From Actinomycetota bacterium (GTDB lineage: Bacteria; Actinomycetota; Acidimicrobiia; Spongiisociales; ZC4RG35), in contig JAPUJM010000192.1 of assembly GCA_027296205.1 (NCBI GenBank), positions 1 to 27,778 of the forward strand: a stretch of 27,778 bases of DNA, in the 5' to 3' direction. The translations under genes and the position numbers were made by a program. Each line of letters begins with the position of its first letter. Within the stretch, counting starts at the first letter, position 1. This document shows, piece by piece, positions 1 to 7,389 of the stretch. Under the pieces are notes generated by a model, which searched no databases, was not told where the DNA came from, and was given only the letters and a program-made list of their open reading frames with translations.

Positions 1-338
1 TCTTCGATCAAACCCGCTTCGGTGTCAGCGGTGGCCATCTTGGAGATGGCGTCGACCTGATCCAACGAAAGGTCACCGGAAGCGAACCGGGCGGACAACA
101 CCGGAAGATCCTGTAGACGTCTCGCCACCGAAACCAACTGGGCGGCAGTGGTATGACGGATCCGAAGTCTCGCTGCCACCCAGTCGGTCAGACTCCTCGC
201 CCCGTCGGTCATCCAGGTCTGACGGGCGTCGACCTCGACGATCAGCTGACAAACTTGGGCCAACCCCGCCGACGCCAACCCATGGAAATGGGCCAACGCC
301 TCATCAACCCGATCGTTAGAAGAATCTCCCCAATCCAT
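1..338 (-). CDS. DUF222 (13E12-type) HNH endonuclease family protein, N-terminal part only
   Basis: This reading frame runs off the left edge, so only the first 112 residues or so are visible. The start is the ATG at 338 (MDWGDSSNDRVDEALAHF). The visible part is the helical DUF222 domain: LAQVCQLIVEVDAR, then a DGARSLTDWVAARL segment and RRLQDLPVLSARFASGDLSLDQVDAI, a pattern typical of actinobacterial DUF222 proteins. Full-length members carry an HNH nuclease domain at the C-terminus; here it would lie outside the window. These proteins often occur in many copies per genome and their role is poorly defined. The ribosome site is weak (a GTGGGG just upstream). The gene lies 88 bp downstream of another HNH gene on the same strand. 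The family call is based on pattern recognition; the HNH half is inferred. Confidence 0.8.
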   Translation of the reverse strand, partial: MDWGDSSNDRVDEALAHFHGLASAGLAQVCQLIVEVDARQTWMTDGARSLTDWVAARLRIRHTTAAQLVSVARRLQDLPVLSARFASGDLSLDQVDAISKMATADTEAGLIE

Positions 339-426
339 AGCCCCACTTGTACCGCCGGGGTGTGACAGATTCGACCGAAAAACAGACCGATTCAGGAAAA
401 ATCTGAGAAAATTCTCCGACGACTAC

Positions 427-930
427 TCAGGCTGACTCCGCCAGGAGATATGGCTGCCATGACGGATCCACCTGGAACCCGGTCGAAGCGTAAATCCAGG
501 CGAAGCGACGGGGGGGACCAGGCCTCCTTCTCAGACGGAATCCGCTTTCATCAGGCAGCCTGTCACCTTTCCGCACGTTGCAAGCGCGGCAACACGCCAC
601 CACATTCTCCCAGCTGTGGTCCCCGCCTTTGGACCGAGGTCTGATGTGGTCCAGAGACTCGGCGGGACCACCGCAGTATTGACACTGATGACCATCCCGC
701 CCAAAGACTGCTCTCCTGGTAACAGGAACTGCCCTCCGGAACGGCACCTTCACGTATCTGGTCAGTCTCACCACCGAGGGGATCTCAATCGACAGGGTCT
801 CGGAGTTCCAGATCTCATCCTTGGTGACGACAACGTTCGCCTTCTCGGTCAAGACGAGCACAACTGCCCGCCGTTCGCTGACGACGGAGAGTGGCTCATA
901 ACTGGCGTTGAGGACAAGGGCTCTGACCAT
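427..930 (-). CDS. Compact HNH endonuclease
   Basis: A 167-residue protein of the single-domain HNH nuclease family common in actinobacteria. The N-terminal half (MVRALVLNASYEPLSVVSERRA) is the conserved lead-in of this family. The C-terminal half holds the nuclease: zinc-ligand pairs C83/C86 and C114/C117, the H95 of LDHIRPRSKGG as putative catalytic residue, N109 in the W-E-N-V-V stretch, and the CNVRK end of the motif. Such proteins are predicted metal-dependent DNA nucleases; the cellular role is unknown. The start is ATG at 930, preceded by GGAGAGATTGA, a good ribosome site. The next gene upstream on the same strand ends at 993, so the two may share a transcript. No methylase or restriction partner is nearby, so I would not call it a restriction enzyme. 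Confidence 0.85.
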   Translation of the reverse strand: MVRALVLNASYEPLSVVSERRAVVLVLTEKANVVVTKDEIWNSETLSIEIPSVVRLTRYVKVPFRRAVPVTRRAVFGRDGHQCQYCGGPAESLDHIRPRSKGGDHSWENVVACCRACNVRKGDRLPDESGFRLRRRPGPPRRFAWIYASTGFQVDPSWQPYLLAESA

Positions 931-992
931 TCAATCTCTCCGATTTACCTGGGTAAGGGTAGCGAGGACTGGGAGATGCCGACCGGGAGTCT

Positions 993-1568
993 TCAGGAGT
1001 TGACCGCAACGGGGGCCGGGCTGGGCAATGAGTCGACGACGCCAATGGCGCGACCGACGGCACGGGCCAGCGCCTCTTCCCAACCGGATGAGACGTTCGA
1101 GGTGGCGCTCGTCTCGTGTGCTCCATCCGAAGCCACGACGGTGAGCTCTCCCTCGTCACCCATGGTCACGCCGAGAATCTCGACCGGTATCTTCCCGACT
1201 ACCTGGCACCAGGCGTCAGCGAGCCCTTGAGCGATGGCCTCTGGAGTGGCGGGCACGACGCGAAAAGAGCGCACCTTGGTGGTGGCAACCTGGACCCGAG
1301 CACCTGCCTTGATCGGCGTGATCTTCACGTCGACCCCGAGGGGGCCGTCGTCCAGATACTTGGTCTGACGTCCCAACCGCAGCTGAGGAGGATTGGGAGA
1401 CCTCACCCCGTAGGCGACGAGGAGGGCGCGGAGTCTCTCCATGACCACCGCCTCATCGGCGCCCTCCTCCAACCGGATGTTGATTCCGCCGCCGGAGTCG
1501 GTGAGGTCCACGGTTACCGAGGCGATTCCGGGGATGTCCTGGAGACGGCTGGCAAGATTGGGGGTCAT
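993..1568 (-). CDS. Conserved-looking protein of unknown function, 191 residues
   Basis: I do not recognise a named family. The protein begins MTPNLASRLQDIPGIASVTVDL and reads like two small alpha/beta units. Residues about 1-60 alternate strand and helix (VTVDLTDSGGGINIRL, then a helix ending in LLVAYGV). Residues about 95-185 form a second unit with a final helix EALARAVGRAIGVVDS. There is no signal peptide and no membrane segment, so it is probably cytoplasmic. I chose the ATG at 1568 over the GTG at 1583. The ATG has GGGGGAG six bases upstream, and it overlaps the stop of the preceding gene as ATGA (1565-1568), which implies translational coupling. Its partner is the 84-residue protein upstream. 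The pair is divergent from the MoxR operon. Confidence 0.72.
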   Translation of the reverse strand: MTPNLASRLQDIPGIASVTVDLTDSGGGINIRLEEGADEAVVMERLRALLVAYGVRSPNPPQLRLGRQTKYLDDGPLGVDVKITPIKAGARVQVATTKVRSFRVVPATPEAIAQGLADAWCQVVGKIPVEILGVTMGDEGELTVVASDGAHETSATSNVSSGWEEALARAVGRAIGVVDSLPSPAPVAVNS

Positions 1569-1819
1569 CTCACTCTCCCCCACCGGCTCATCATCCGCAT
1601 CTCCCGGCGCCAGCGGAGATAGTGAACCATGTCGGTCGAAGGGATAGAGGCCTTCGAATCACCGTATGCGGTGTGGGTGCGCCAATCGAGGTACGCGGAC
1701 GATGGCAACAGCCGCCCCATACGGCGCATTGCAAACCCGGCCCGGACAGCCTCCCACAACATGAGAGGCTCTCTGGTCAGTGCTGTCAGGTGGCCTCCAA
1801 GCCCCAACCTGGCCGTCAC
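1565..1819 (-). CDS. Small conserved-type actinobacterial protein, 84 residues
   Basis: A small basic protein beginning MTARLGLGGHLTALTREP. The order of elements (a helix containing EPLMLWEAVRAGFAMRRMG, a proline-containing loop, YLDWRTHTAYGD, an acidic/Ser spacer and MVHYLRWRREMR) resembles a family of short actinobacterial proteins of unknown function that I recall without a name. I chose the GTG at 1819 because GGGAG lies seven bases upstream. A longer form from the GTG at 1846 is open but has no visible ribosome site. Its stop codon overlaps the next start as ATGA, so both proteins are probably made in fixed proportion. No catalytic motif is visible. It could be a small nucleic-acid- or membrane-associated factor, but that is a guess. 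Confidence 0.65.
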   Translation of the reverse strand: MTARLGLGGHLTALTREPLMLWEAVRAGFAMRRMGRLLPSSAYLDWRTHTAYGDSKASIPSTDMVHYLRWRREMRMMSRWGRVR

Positions 1820-2012
1820 GACGTTGCTCCCAGATAGATTCCCCACCGGAAAGCCTAGCTCCCCGCAGGACGTTCATGCCGTTAGAGTCATCTTTTGAGT
1901 ACCGAGGGAGTAGGCCTCGAGCCAGTCAGACCCAGCAAGTATCGACGTATTCGGCGAGTATTTCGAAAAAATCGCGTCCAACGTCGAAACCGTCATCCAG
2001 GGCAAGCGGGAC

Positions 2013-2897
2013 GTGATTGATCTGATTCTGCTCGGATTGGTGTCCGAAGGGCACGTGCTCGTGGAGGATGTGCCAGGCGTCGGCAAGACGCAGTTGGCAA
2101 AGTCGCTGGCACGCTCGGTCGAAGGCGCGTTCAACAGGATTCAGTTCACTCCCGACCTTCTCCCGTCAGACGTGACCGGAATATCGGTTTGGGATCGGGA
2201 GAGACGGGCCTTTGAGTTCAAGCCCGGACCGATATTCGCCAACATCGTCGTCGGCGACGAAATCAACCGAGCCAGCCCCAAAACGCAGTCGTCGCTTCTC
2301 GAGGCCATGGCCGAGCGTCAGGTGACGTCGGATGGAGTCACCAGGGAGCTACCACTGCCCTTCATGGTGATCGCCACCCAAAACCCCCTCGAGCACGAGG
2401 GGACCTATCCACTGCCCGAAGCGCAACTGGACCGATTCATGATGCGGGTCGTCATCGGGTACCCGAGTCGTGAGAAGGAGCTGGAGATGCTCGACATCCA
2501 CGGTGTCCGCTCAACGTTCCTCGATCTCCAACCTGTGCTCGGGGTGGATGAGGTTCAGGCAATGATCGCCATAGCCAAAGAGGTTGCGATCTCACGATCG
2601 GTCAAGAACTACATCATCGACCTCGTCGAGGGCACCCGTCTCCACCCCGACGTGATGCTTGGCGCTTCGCCCAGGTCCGCTCTGTTTCTCCAAGGTCTCG
2701 CCCGATCCCGCGCCGCTTCGAAGGGTAGGAACTATGTGATGCCCGACGACATCAAGGCATTGGCCGAGCCAGTGCTCGAGCATCGGCTGGCAATGCGACC
2801 AGAGGCACAGATGCGTGGTGAGACCGTGGTCGACCTCATCGAGGATGTCCTGGGCCGTATTCGCGTGCCGGGGACGACGTCCCGGATAGCCACCTGA
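2013..2897 (+). CDS. MoxR family AAA+ ATPase (coding sequence probably begins upstream, 1914-1941)
   Basis: AAA+ ATPase of the MoxR group, thought to act as a chaperone or assembly factor together with its DUF58 neighbour. Walker A is GHVLVEDVPGVGKT, Walker B is IVVGDEINRASPKTQSSLLEAM, and sensor 1 lies in IATQNPLEHEGTYPLPEAQLDRFM. A C-terminal lid helical region follows (ASPRSALFLQGLARSRA). The first canonical start is the GTG at 2013, but the frame stays open back to a TAG at 1911. It encodes FGEYFEKIASNVETVIQGKRD, the usual MoxR N-terminal helix, with no ATG, GTG or TTG. The true start is therefore uncertain (see findings). The stop overlaps the next start as TGATG. The gene is divergent from the 84-residue protein gene. 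Confidence 0.93.
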   Translation: MIDLILLGLVSEGHVLVEDVPGVGKTQLAKSLARSVEGAFNRIQFTPDLLPSDVTGISVWDRERRAFEFKPGPIFANIVVGDEINRASPKTQSSLLEAMAERQVTSDGVTRELPLPFMVIATQNPLEHEGTYPLPEAQLDRFMMRVVIGYPSREKELEMLDIHGVRSTFLDLQPVLGVDEVQAMIAIAKEVAISRSVKNYIIDLVEGTRLHPDVMLGASPRSALFLQGLARSRAASKGRNYVMPDDIKALAEPVLEHRLAMRPEAQMRGETVVDLIEDVLGRIRVPGTTSRIAT

Positions 2898-4075
2898 TGC
2901 CCACCCTTCGGGGCTGGGTTCTCTTGGGTGCCGGCCTCGCCCTGATCATTCTGTGGTGGGTCTTCGGAGACCCGGAACTTCTTCTCACCGGAACCTTCTT
3001 CGTCGTGGCCGAGTTGGCCGCAATCGGGTATGTCCTACGTCACGATCCGCAGCTGGAGATGGGGAGGCGACTCGGTTCGACAACAGTGCACAACGGCGAC
3101 ACCACCACGATCACTCTGGTTCTTCGAAATCGGCGAAGACGAGCCCTCCGCCACCTGAGCATCCACGACGAGGTCGAGAGCCTGGGTCTGGCTGCGTTTG
3201 AAATTGCGAAGTTGATGGGAGAAGAGACGGCATCGGCCACCTACCGGGTTACCTGTCGTCCTCGGGGGGTCTATAAGGTTGGACCGGCCAGGGCCATCAC
3301 GTCAGATCCCTTGAGGCTGGCCGAGTTGTCAGCACCCGACGGCCCGATCGACCGGCTGGTGGTGTACCCCACAGTTGAGGACCTCACCGGATTCCCTGTC
3401 ATCAGGGGTCGGGACCCGGCGATGAGCGCCTCACGGCCCGAGCACAGCCAACGAGGCGGTGAGGACTTCTACACCCTCCGCGAGTACCAGCGGGGCGACG
3501 ACATGCGTCGTGTCCACTGGCCCTACTCCGCCAAGACCGATGAGCTGATGATCCGACAATTGGAGACCCCGTGGCAATCACGGGCGTTGGTCATGTTGGA
3601 TGTGAGGCCGTCTGTTTACGAGTCGGCCGACGCCTTCGAGATGGCGGTGTCGGGTGCCGCCAGCGTCGTGACGCATCTGGTCAAATCCGGGTTCGACGCC
3701 GACCTCTGGGCCGGGGACCCCGACCCGATCGATGCCTCCAGATACTCGGCCGCAATGGAGCGGCTCGCCCTCGTGGAGACCAATGACGAAATCGACATCG
3801 AAGCGGTGGCAAGCCGAATCCGTCAGAGAGGTGGCGGCGGAGCGCTCGTCCTGGTCACGGGTGTCGCCGACCGCAGCCTGCTCACCGTTCAACAACTCCT
3901 CTCCAACGAGTATCGGGCCACCCTGCTGATGGGGGCATCCAGCACTACTCCCCAGACGCTCATCGGCTTCCATCGTCTTGGTGTGGCCACCGTCACCGTC
4001 GATCCCACCGGAGAGTGGGCCGGCGCCTGGGTAAACGCAACGAGGTCATCATGGGCCACCGTCTCAGTCAGCTAG
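2897..4075 (+). CDS. DUF58 domain membrane protein, partner of MoxR
   Basis: A 392-residue protein with two adjacent N-terminal membrane helices (about residues 6-45: GWVLLGAGLALIILWWVF and LLLTGTFFVVAELAAIGYVL). A long beta-rich region follows, then the DUF58 signature around residues 185-225 (GGEDFYTLREYQRGDDMRRV, then HWPYSAKTDELMIRQLE). The C-terminal part is a von Willebrand A-like fold (ALVMLDVRPSVY, later GGALVLVTGVADRS). DUF58 proteins are almost always encoded beside MoxR ATPases and are thought to be their target or adaptor at the membrane. Here the start ATG overlaps the MoxR stop by one base, and the 3' end overlaps the transglutaminase gene by 25 bases, so the three form one operon. 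The substrate is unknown. Confidence 0.9.
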   Translation: MPTLRGWVLLGAGLALIILWWVFGDPELLLTGTFFVVAELAAIGYVLRHDPQLEMGRRLGSTTVHNGDTTTITLVLRNRRRRALRHLSIHDEVESLGLAAFEIAKLMGEETASATYRVTCRPRGVYKVGPARAITSDPLRLAELSAPDGPIDRLVVYPTVEDLTGFPVIRGRDPAMSASRPEHSQRGGEDFYTLREYQRGDDMRRVHWPYSAKTDELMIRQLETPWQSRALVMLDVRPSVYESADAFEMAVSGAASVVTHLVKSGFDADLWAGDPDPIDASRYSAAMERLALVETNDEIDIEAVASRIRQRGGGGALVLVTGVADRSLLTVQQLLSNEYRATLLMGASSTTPQTLIGFHRLGVATVTVDPTGEWAGAWVNATRSSWATVSVS

Positions 4076-6363
4076 CCGGGATCTTCGCCTTCGTTCTGGT
4101 CCTGGGACGACTTGGCAGACTTCTGCAGAGTGGGCCTGGGGTGCCTGAATGGCGTCTCATCCTCCTCGCCTCGGCCATTCTCGGCGGAGTGGTCTTGTGG
4201 TTAATCCGCCAACTCTTCACGAGTCGGCTCGTGTCGGTGGTCGTGTTCTCGATGGCCGGTCTGATTCTCTTCTTGCGAGTCAGCGTTCCGAAAACCCTTG
4301 TCGCCGGCATCCTGCCCTCGGTCGACACCCCACCGGCCCTTATCGCGGAAATGGACCAGGCCATGCGTCTGATCCGTTCGGGTATCCCGCCGATCGTTCC
4401 CGGCGAGGGCGTGATCGCCATCCTCGCCGTTCTCGTATGGGTGGTCGCAGCCCTGTACGTATGGGGCATGACCGGCGGTCCGGTGGCGGCAATGGTGGTC
4501 CCATCCATCGTGGTCTATCTCCAATTTGCGATATTCGACCGAGCGCCCGGAGGTTTGGGATGGATGCTCGGCTCCGCAGTCATGCTTGCTCTCGCAGTCA
4601 CCGCCTTGGGGATGGAACGACATGAGGATGCCGGGAGGGCGCGTGACGTGGAAGGCCGTCCGATGCCGAGACGGTCGGAAGCCATGGCGCTGGTCATGGC
4701 CGGATTGGTCGGCGTGGTCGCAATCGTGACTGCCAACGGCGCCGCCGGCGCTGTTTCCGAATATGGCAATCTTCCCTGGAGGTCTGGAGGAAGTGGCTAC
4801 GGCGTCGGAGGAGGAGGAATCGCGTATGATCGCTTCGTCGACCTGAGACAACGACTCCTCAGTCCCACCAATGCAGTCGTGTTCAGAGCGACCCTGGCCG
4901 ACGGCTCGCCGCCGGCGAGCCAGATCTACTGGCGTATGGAGACCCTTGACGAGTTTGACGGAACGGGGTGGGGCCGGTCGAGCACATCGATCAGGAATTA
5001 CGAACCGGGACGGGCGATCGGAGCCCCGGATCATCGCTATCAGGGCACGACAGCGGATGTTCTTCAGCGGATCCTCATAGATGAGCTGCGTGGCGCGGTC
5101 ATGCCCACCGCAGGCGTGGCATCAGAGGTCGTCGCCTTTGACGAGAGCGGCGTCATCAACCCGCTGACAGTGGACGTCGCCTCGGACTCGTCATTGATCT
5201 ACCGACCGGGACTCCGCCGCGGGGATCAGTACCAATTGCGCGGCACGTACCCATTGCAGAACCAAGATCTCGGTGCCCTGGCCACCGGGGACAACGGCCA
5301 GCTCAGCCCGATGTTCGCCGGAGCGGCCGGCGCCGGGCTGTTCAACGAGTCTCCATCGCTCAACCGAGAAAGCATTGCAGAACCCGACAATCTCAGCTTC
5401 TACACCGAGCTGCCCGACAACCTCCCTGCTGCCCTCACCGGTATCGCCGCGCTCCGCACCGAGGGAGCAACGACCGACTTCGAAAAGGCTTGGATGCTCC
5501 AACACTGGTTTCGGGAAAGTGGCGATTTCACCTATTCGGTCGAGGTGACCACCGGCCACGATGCACTCGCATTGGAAGATTGGCTCGGTGATTCCACGAG
5601 TCTCAACTATCGAACCGGATACTGCCAGCAGTTCGCCACCTCAATGGCAGTGTTGGGTCGTGTGTTGGACATACCAAGCAGGGTGGTATGGGGATTCACA
5701 CCCGGGACCGTGACAGCTGATGGTGTGATCGAAGTCAGAGACAGAAACGCACACTCCTGGGTCGAGATGTGGATGGACCACTTCGGGTGGGTGCGCTTCG
5801 ATCCCACTCCACGGAGTGACTCTCTGCCCGCGAGCATCACTGCCGCCTTCGACCCGACCAGTTTCATACCCGGCGAAGACCGGGCTGGCCTGGGCCAGGG
5901 ACCATCGCTGTCCATACCCGAGGACGGTGGTCCGGGCGGCTTTGTCGAACTGCCAGAGTCCGAAGCGACGCCCGAGGGGCCTCGCTGGTGGATACTGGTG
6001 TTTCCAGTGCTTGCTCTGCTGGCCGGCGTCATCCCCCTCATCAAGGCCATGCGGAGACGACGCCGACTCAAGACGATCCGGAGCGGGGACATCACAGCGG
6101 CTTGGGACGAGATTATCGACCGACTCACCGACCTGGGCGAGACCGTTCCCCCATCCAAAACCCCGATGGAGTTCGCCACCGAAACCGACCCTGCTCTTCT
6201 CTCCCTTGCCGTCAAATACTCGGCCGCCATTTATGGGGACCGCACGGGAAAGGCCCAAGAGTCCGATCTCCTCGAGGTCGAAGGGTGGATGCATAGGAGT
6301 TATGACGGGCCGACAAGAGCGAAGGCGGCGATCAACCCCCGTTCTCTGATTGGACGGGACTAG
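4051..6363 (+). CDS. TgpA-like membrane transglutaminase (DUF3488 / transglutaminase-like / DUF4129)
   Basis: A 770-residue membrane protein of the TgpA type. About six hydrophobic helices occupy residues 5-240 (DUF3488 region). An extracytoplasmic transglutaminase-like domain follows with the triad C525 (GYCQQFATSMAVLGR), H568 (RNAHSWVEMW) and D584 (GWVRFDPTPR). Next come a Pro/Gly-rich linker, a last membrane helix (WWILVFPVLALLAGVIPLI), a basic RRRRR stop-transfer stretch and a cytoplasmic DUF4129-like tail. Such proteins are encoded with MoxR and DUF58; the Pseudomonas TgpA is essential, but the substrate is not established. I chose the ATG at 4051, with GAGG at SD distance, over an upstream GTG at 4015. 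The gene overlaps DUF58 by 25 bases. It converges with the MerR gene with only 10 bp between stops. Confidence 0.9.
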   Translation: MGHRLSQLAGIFAFVLVLGRLGRLLQSGPGVPEWRLILLASAILGGVVLWLIRQLFTSRLVSVVVFSMAGLILFLRVSVPKTLVAGILPSVDTPPALIAEMDQAMRLIRSGIPPIVPGEGVIAILAVLVWVVAALYVWGMTGGPVAAMVVPSIVVYLQFAIFDRAPGGLGWMLGSAVMLALAVTALGMERHEDAGRARDVEGRPMPRRSEAMALVMAGLVGVVAIVTANGAAGAVSEYGNLPWRSGGSGYGVGGGGIAYDRFVDLRQRLLSPTNAVVFRATLADGSPPASQIYWRMETLDEFDGTGWGRSSTSIRNYEPGRAIGAPDHRYQGTTADVLQRILIDELRGAVMPTAGVASEVVAFDESGVINPLTVDVASDSSLIYRPGLRRGDQYQLRGTYPLQNQDLGALATGDNGQLSPMFAGAAGAGLFNESPSLNRESIAEPDNLSFYTELPDNLPAALTGIAALRTEGATTDFEKAWMLQHWFRESGDFTYSVEVTTGHDALALEDWLGDSTSLNYRTGYCQQFATSMAVLGRVLDIPSRVVWGFTPGTVTADGVIEVRDRNAHSWVEMWMDHFGWVRFDPTPRSDSLPASITAAFDPTSFIPGEDRAGLGQGPSLSIPEDGGPGGFVELPESEATPEGPRWWILVFPVLALLAGVIPLIKAMRRRRRLKTIRSGDITAAWDEIIDRLTDLGETVPPSKTPMEFATETDPALLSLAVKYSAAIYGDRTGKAQESDLLEVEGWMHRSYDGPTRAKAAINPRSLIGRD

Positions 6364-6373
6364 CGAAACAGCA

Positions 6374-6874
6374 CTAGCCGCCGGAGGCGGTGCGCTCTTC
6401 GCTGACATCCTCTTCGACACGGCGCAGCATCGTCAAGAAGGTGTCCCGGTCCAACTCAAAGCGAGTGACGTCTTCTTTGACCTCGCGAGCGATCTCATCG
6501 ATGGCAACGAAGAAAGCCAATTGCCCCTCGCGAAGGGCGTCCATCAACTCACCGTCGTCACTGCTGACGCGGAAAATCGTCTGCCCGTCGGTGACGAGTT
6601 TGACGTCGGAGAGGTGACCATCCATCTCCCCTTCGCGACGCAGATAATCCCAAGCACGTCGTACTCGCTGCAGGGACATCCCGTTGTCGAGGAGGCTCCG
6701 GACGACACGCAAGGCGATGAGATCCCTGAAGGAGTAGAGACGTCGCACCCCCGGTCTGCCGCCAGTCCCTTGAATCGAGGGTCTGATCAGATCGACCCGA
6801 TCCCAATAACGCAGCTGATGATGGGTGCAATTGCTGAGCCGGCATGCTTGCTCGGCCGTGAATGCCTGCTCCAC
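6374..6874 (-). CDS. MerR-type transcriptional regulator
   Basis: A 166-residue DNA-binding regulator. The N-terminal MerR winged helix-turn-helix is clear: FTAEQACRLSNCTHHQLRYW, then DRVDLIRPSIQG, and RRLYSFRDLIALRVVRSLLD followed by NGMSLQRVRRAWDYLR. The middle part (KLVTDGQTIFRVSSDDGELM followed by DALREGQLAFFVAIDEI) matches the C-terminal region common in actinobacterial members of this kind, which have no metal-binding cysteine cluster. The effector is therefore unknown and unlikely to be a classical MerR metal ion. I chose the GTG at 6874, which has AGGAAGGA upstream, over a TTG at 6898 that lacks a ribosome site. It lies 147 bp downstream of the DUF3040 gene, with room for its own promoter. 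Targets cannot be named from the sequence. Confidence 0.85.
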   Translation of the reverse strand: MEQAFTAEQACRLSNCTHHQLRYWDRVDLIRPSIQGTGGRPGVRRLYSFRDLIALRVVRSLLDNGMSLQRVRRAWDYLRREGEMDGHLSDVKLVTDGQTIFRVSSDDGELMDALREGQLAFFVAIDEIAREVKEDVTRFELDRDTFLTMLRRVEEDVSEERTASGG

Positions 6875-7021
6875 TCTGTCCTTCCTAAACCTTGCCAACA
6901 GACCCGGGGCAGGGGCCCGTCTTCATCTCCCGATGATCGGCGCTAGCCCGCGACCACACCGATTGGGGACTGGAACAATAGCCGCTTGGGATAGGTGGGC
7001 GTCGGACGAATCCGGGGTCGT

Positions 7022-7324
7022 CTAATCGACAGGCTCGTCGTCCGACTCTTTGACCGAGACGCTCCACCCTCGGACACGGAGCGCGTTGACCAGGGCGGTA
7101 GCCGAGGCGACCAAGAGAGCGAATCCGAGGACGGCCACCCAGGTCGTTGAGACGTATGCGATCACGATCACAAGTCCTGCCAGGACGCCGAGAAGCGACA
7201 GCCTCAGCCCGACTCGTGCCGGTCGTTCGATCCGCTTGACCGCACGCGCCAGTTCGGGATCTTCTTCGTAGAACTGACGTTCAATGTCCGCCAGGATCTT
7301 CTGTTCTTTGTCGTCAAGGGCCAT
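7022..7324 (-). CDS. DUF3040 family small membrane protein
   Basis: A 100-residue protein with the DUF3040 opening: MALDDKEQKILADIERQF then YEEDPELARAVKR, corresponding to the family pattern L-[SD]-x-x-E-Q-x-x-L-x-x-I-E-R-Q. Two hydrophobic helices follow (about residues 40-60, LSLLGVLAGLVIVIAYV, and 63-83, WVAVLGFALLVASATALV), then a short acidic tail ending DDEPVD. DUF3040 is largely restricted to actinobacteria and has no assigned function; it often sits near the mraZ/cell-division cluster. Here it follows dinB by 65 bp on the same strand. GGTGGA just upstream of ATG 7324 could serve as ribosome site. The basic stretch KRIERPARVGLR before the helices suggests a cytoplasmic N-terminus. Confidence 0.88.
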   Translation of the reverse strand: MALDDKEQKILADIERQFYEEDPELARAVKRIERPARVGLRLSLLGVLAGLVIVIAYVSTTWVAVLGFALLVASATALVNALRVRGWSVSVKESDDEPVD

Positions 7325-7389
7325 ATGTCCACCCGGGCTTGGTCAAAAGCACGACGCCCACCAGAACAATACACCGATTCGCGGAGCAA

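Noticed and set aside
427..930. Restriction or anti-phage defence nuclease
   Set aside because: No methylase, NTPase or other defence partner is near; the compact HNH family is widespread and of unknown role, so a defence label is not supported.
616..1230. Long plus-strand open frame of 204 codons
   Set aside because: It lies antisense across the HNH gene and the 191-residue protein gene, both of which have better protein character and ribosome sites; it shows no recognisable motif.
4201..5034. Minus-strand open frame of 277 codons inside the transglutaminase gene
   Set aside because: Its composition is His/Arg/Asp-rich, typical of an antisense shadow of a GC-rich gene, and the plus-strand DUF3488 helices are clear.
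5641..6420. Minus-strand open frame of 259 codons over the end of the transglutaminase gene
   Set aside because: It is antisense to the catalytic C-H-D domain and overlaps the MerR gene; no family pattern.
6897..6922. GC-rich near-palindrome upstream of the MerR gene as a terminator or operator
   Set aside because: The two arms do not pair when checked base by base, and no T-run follows.
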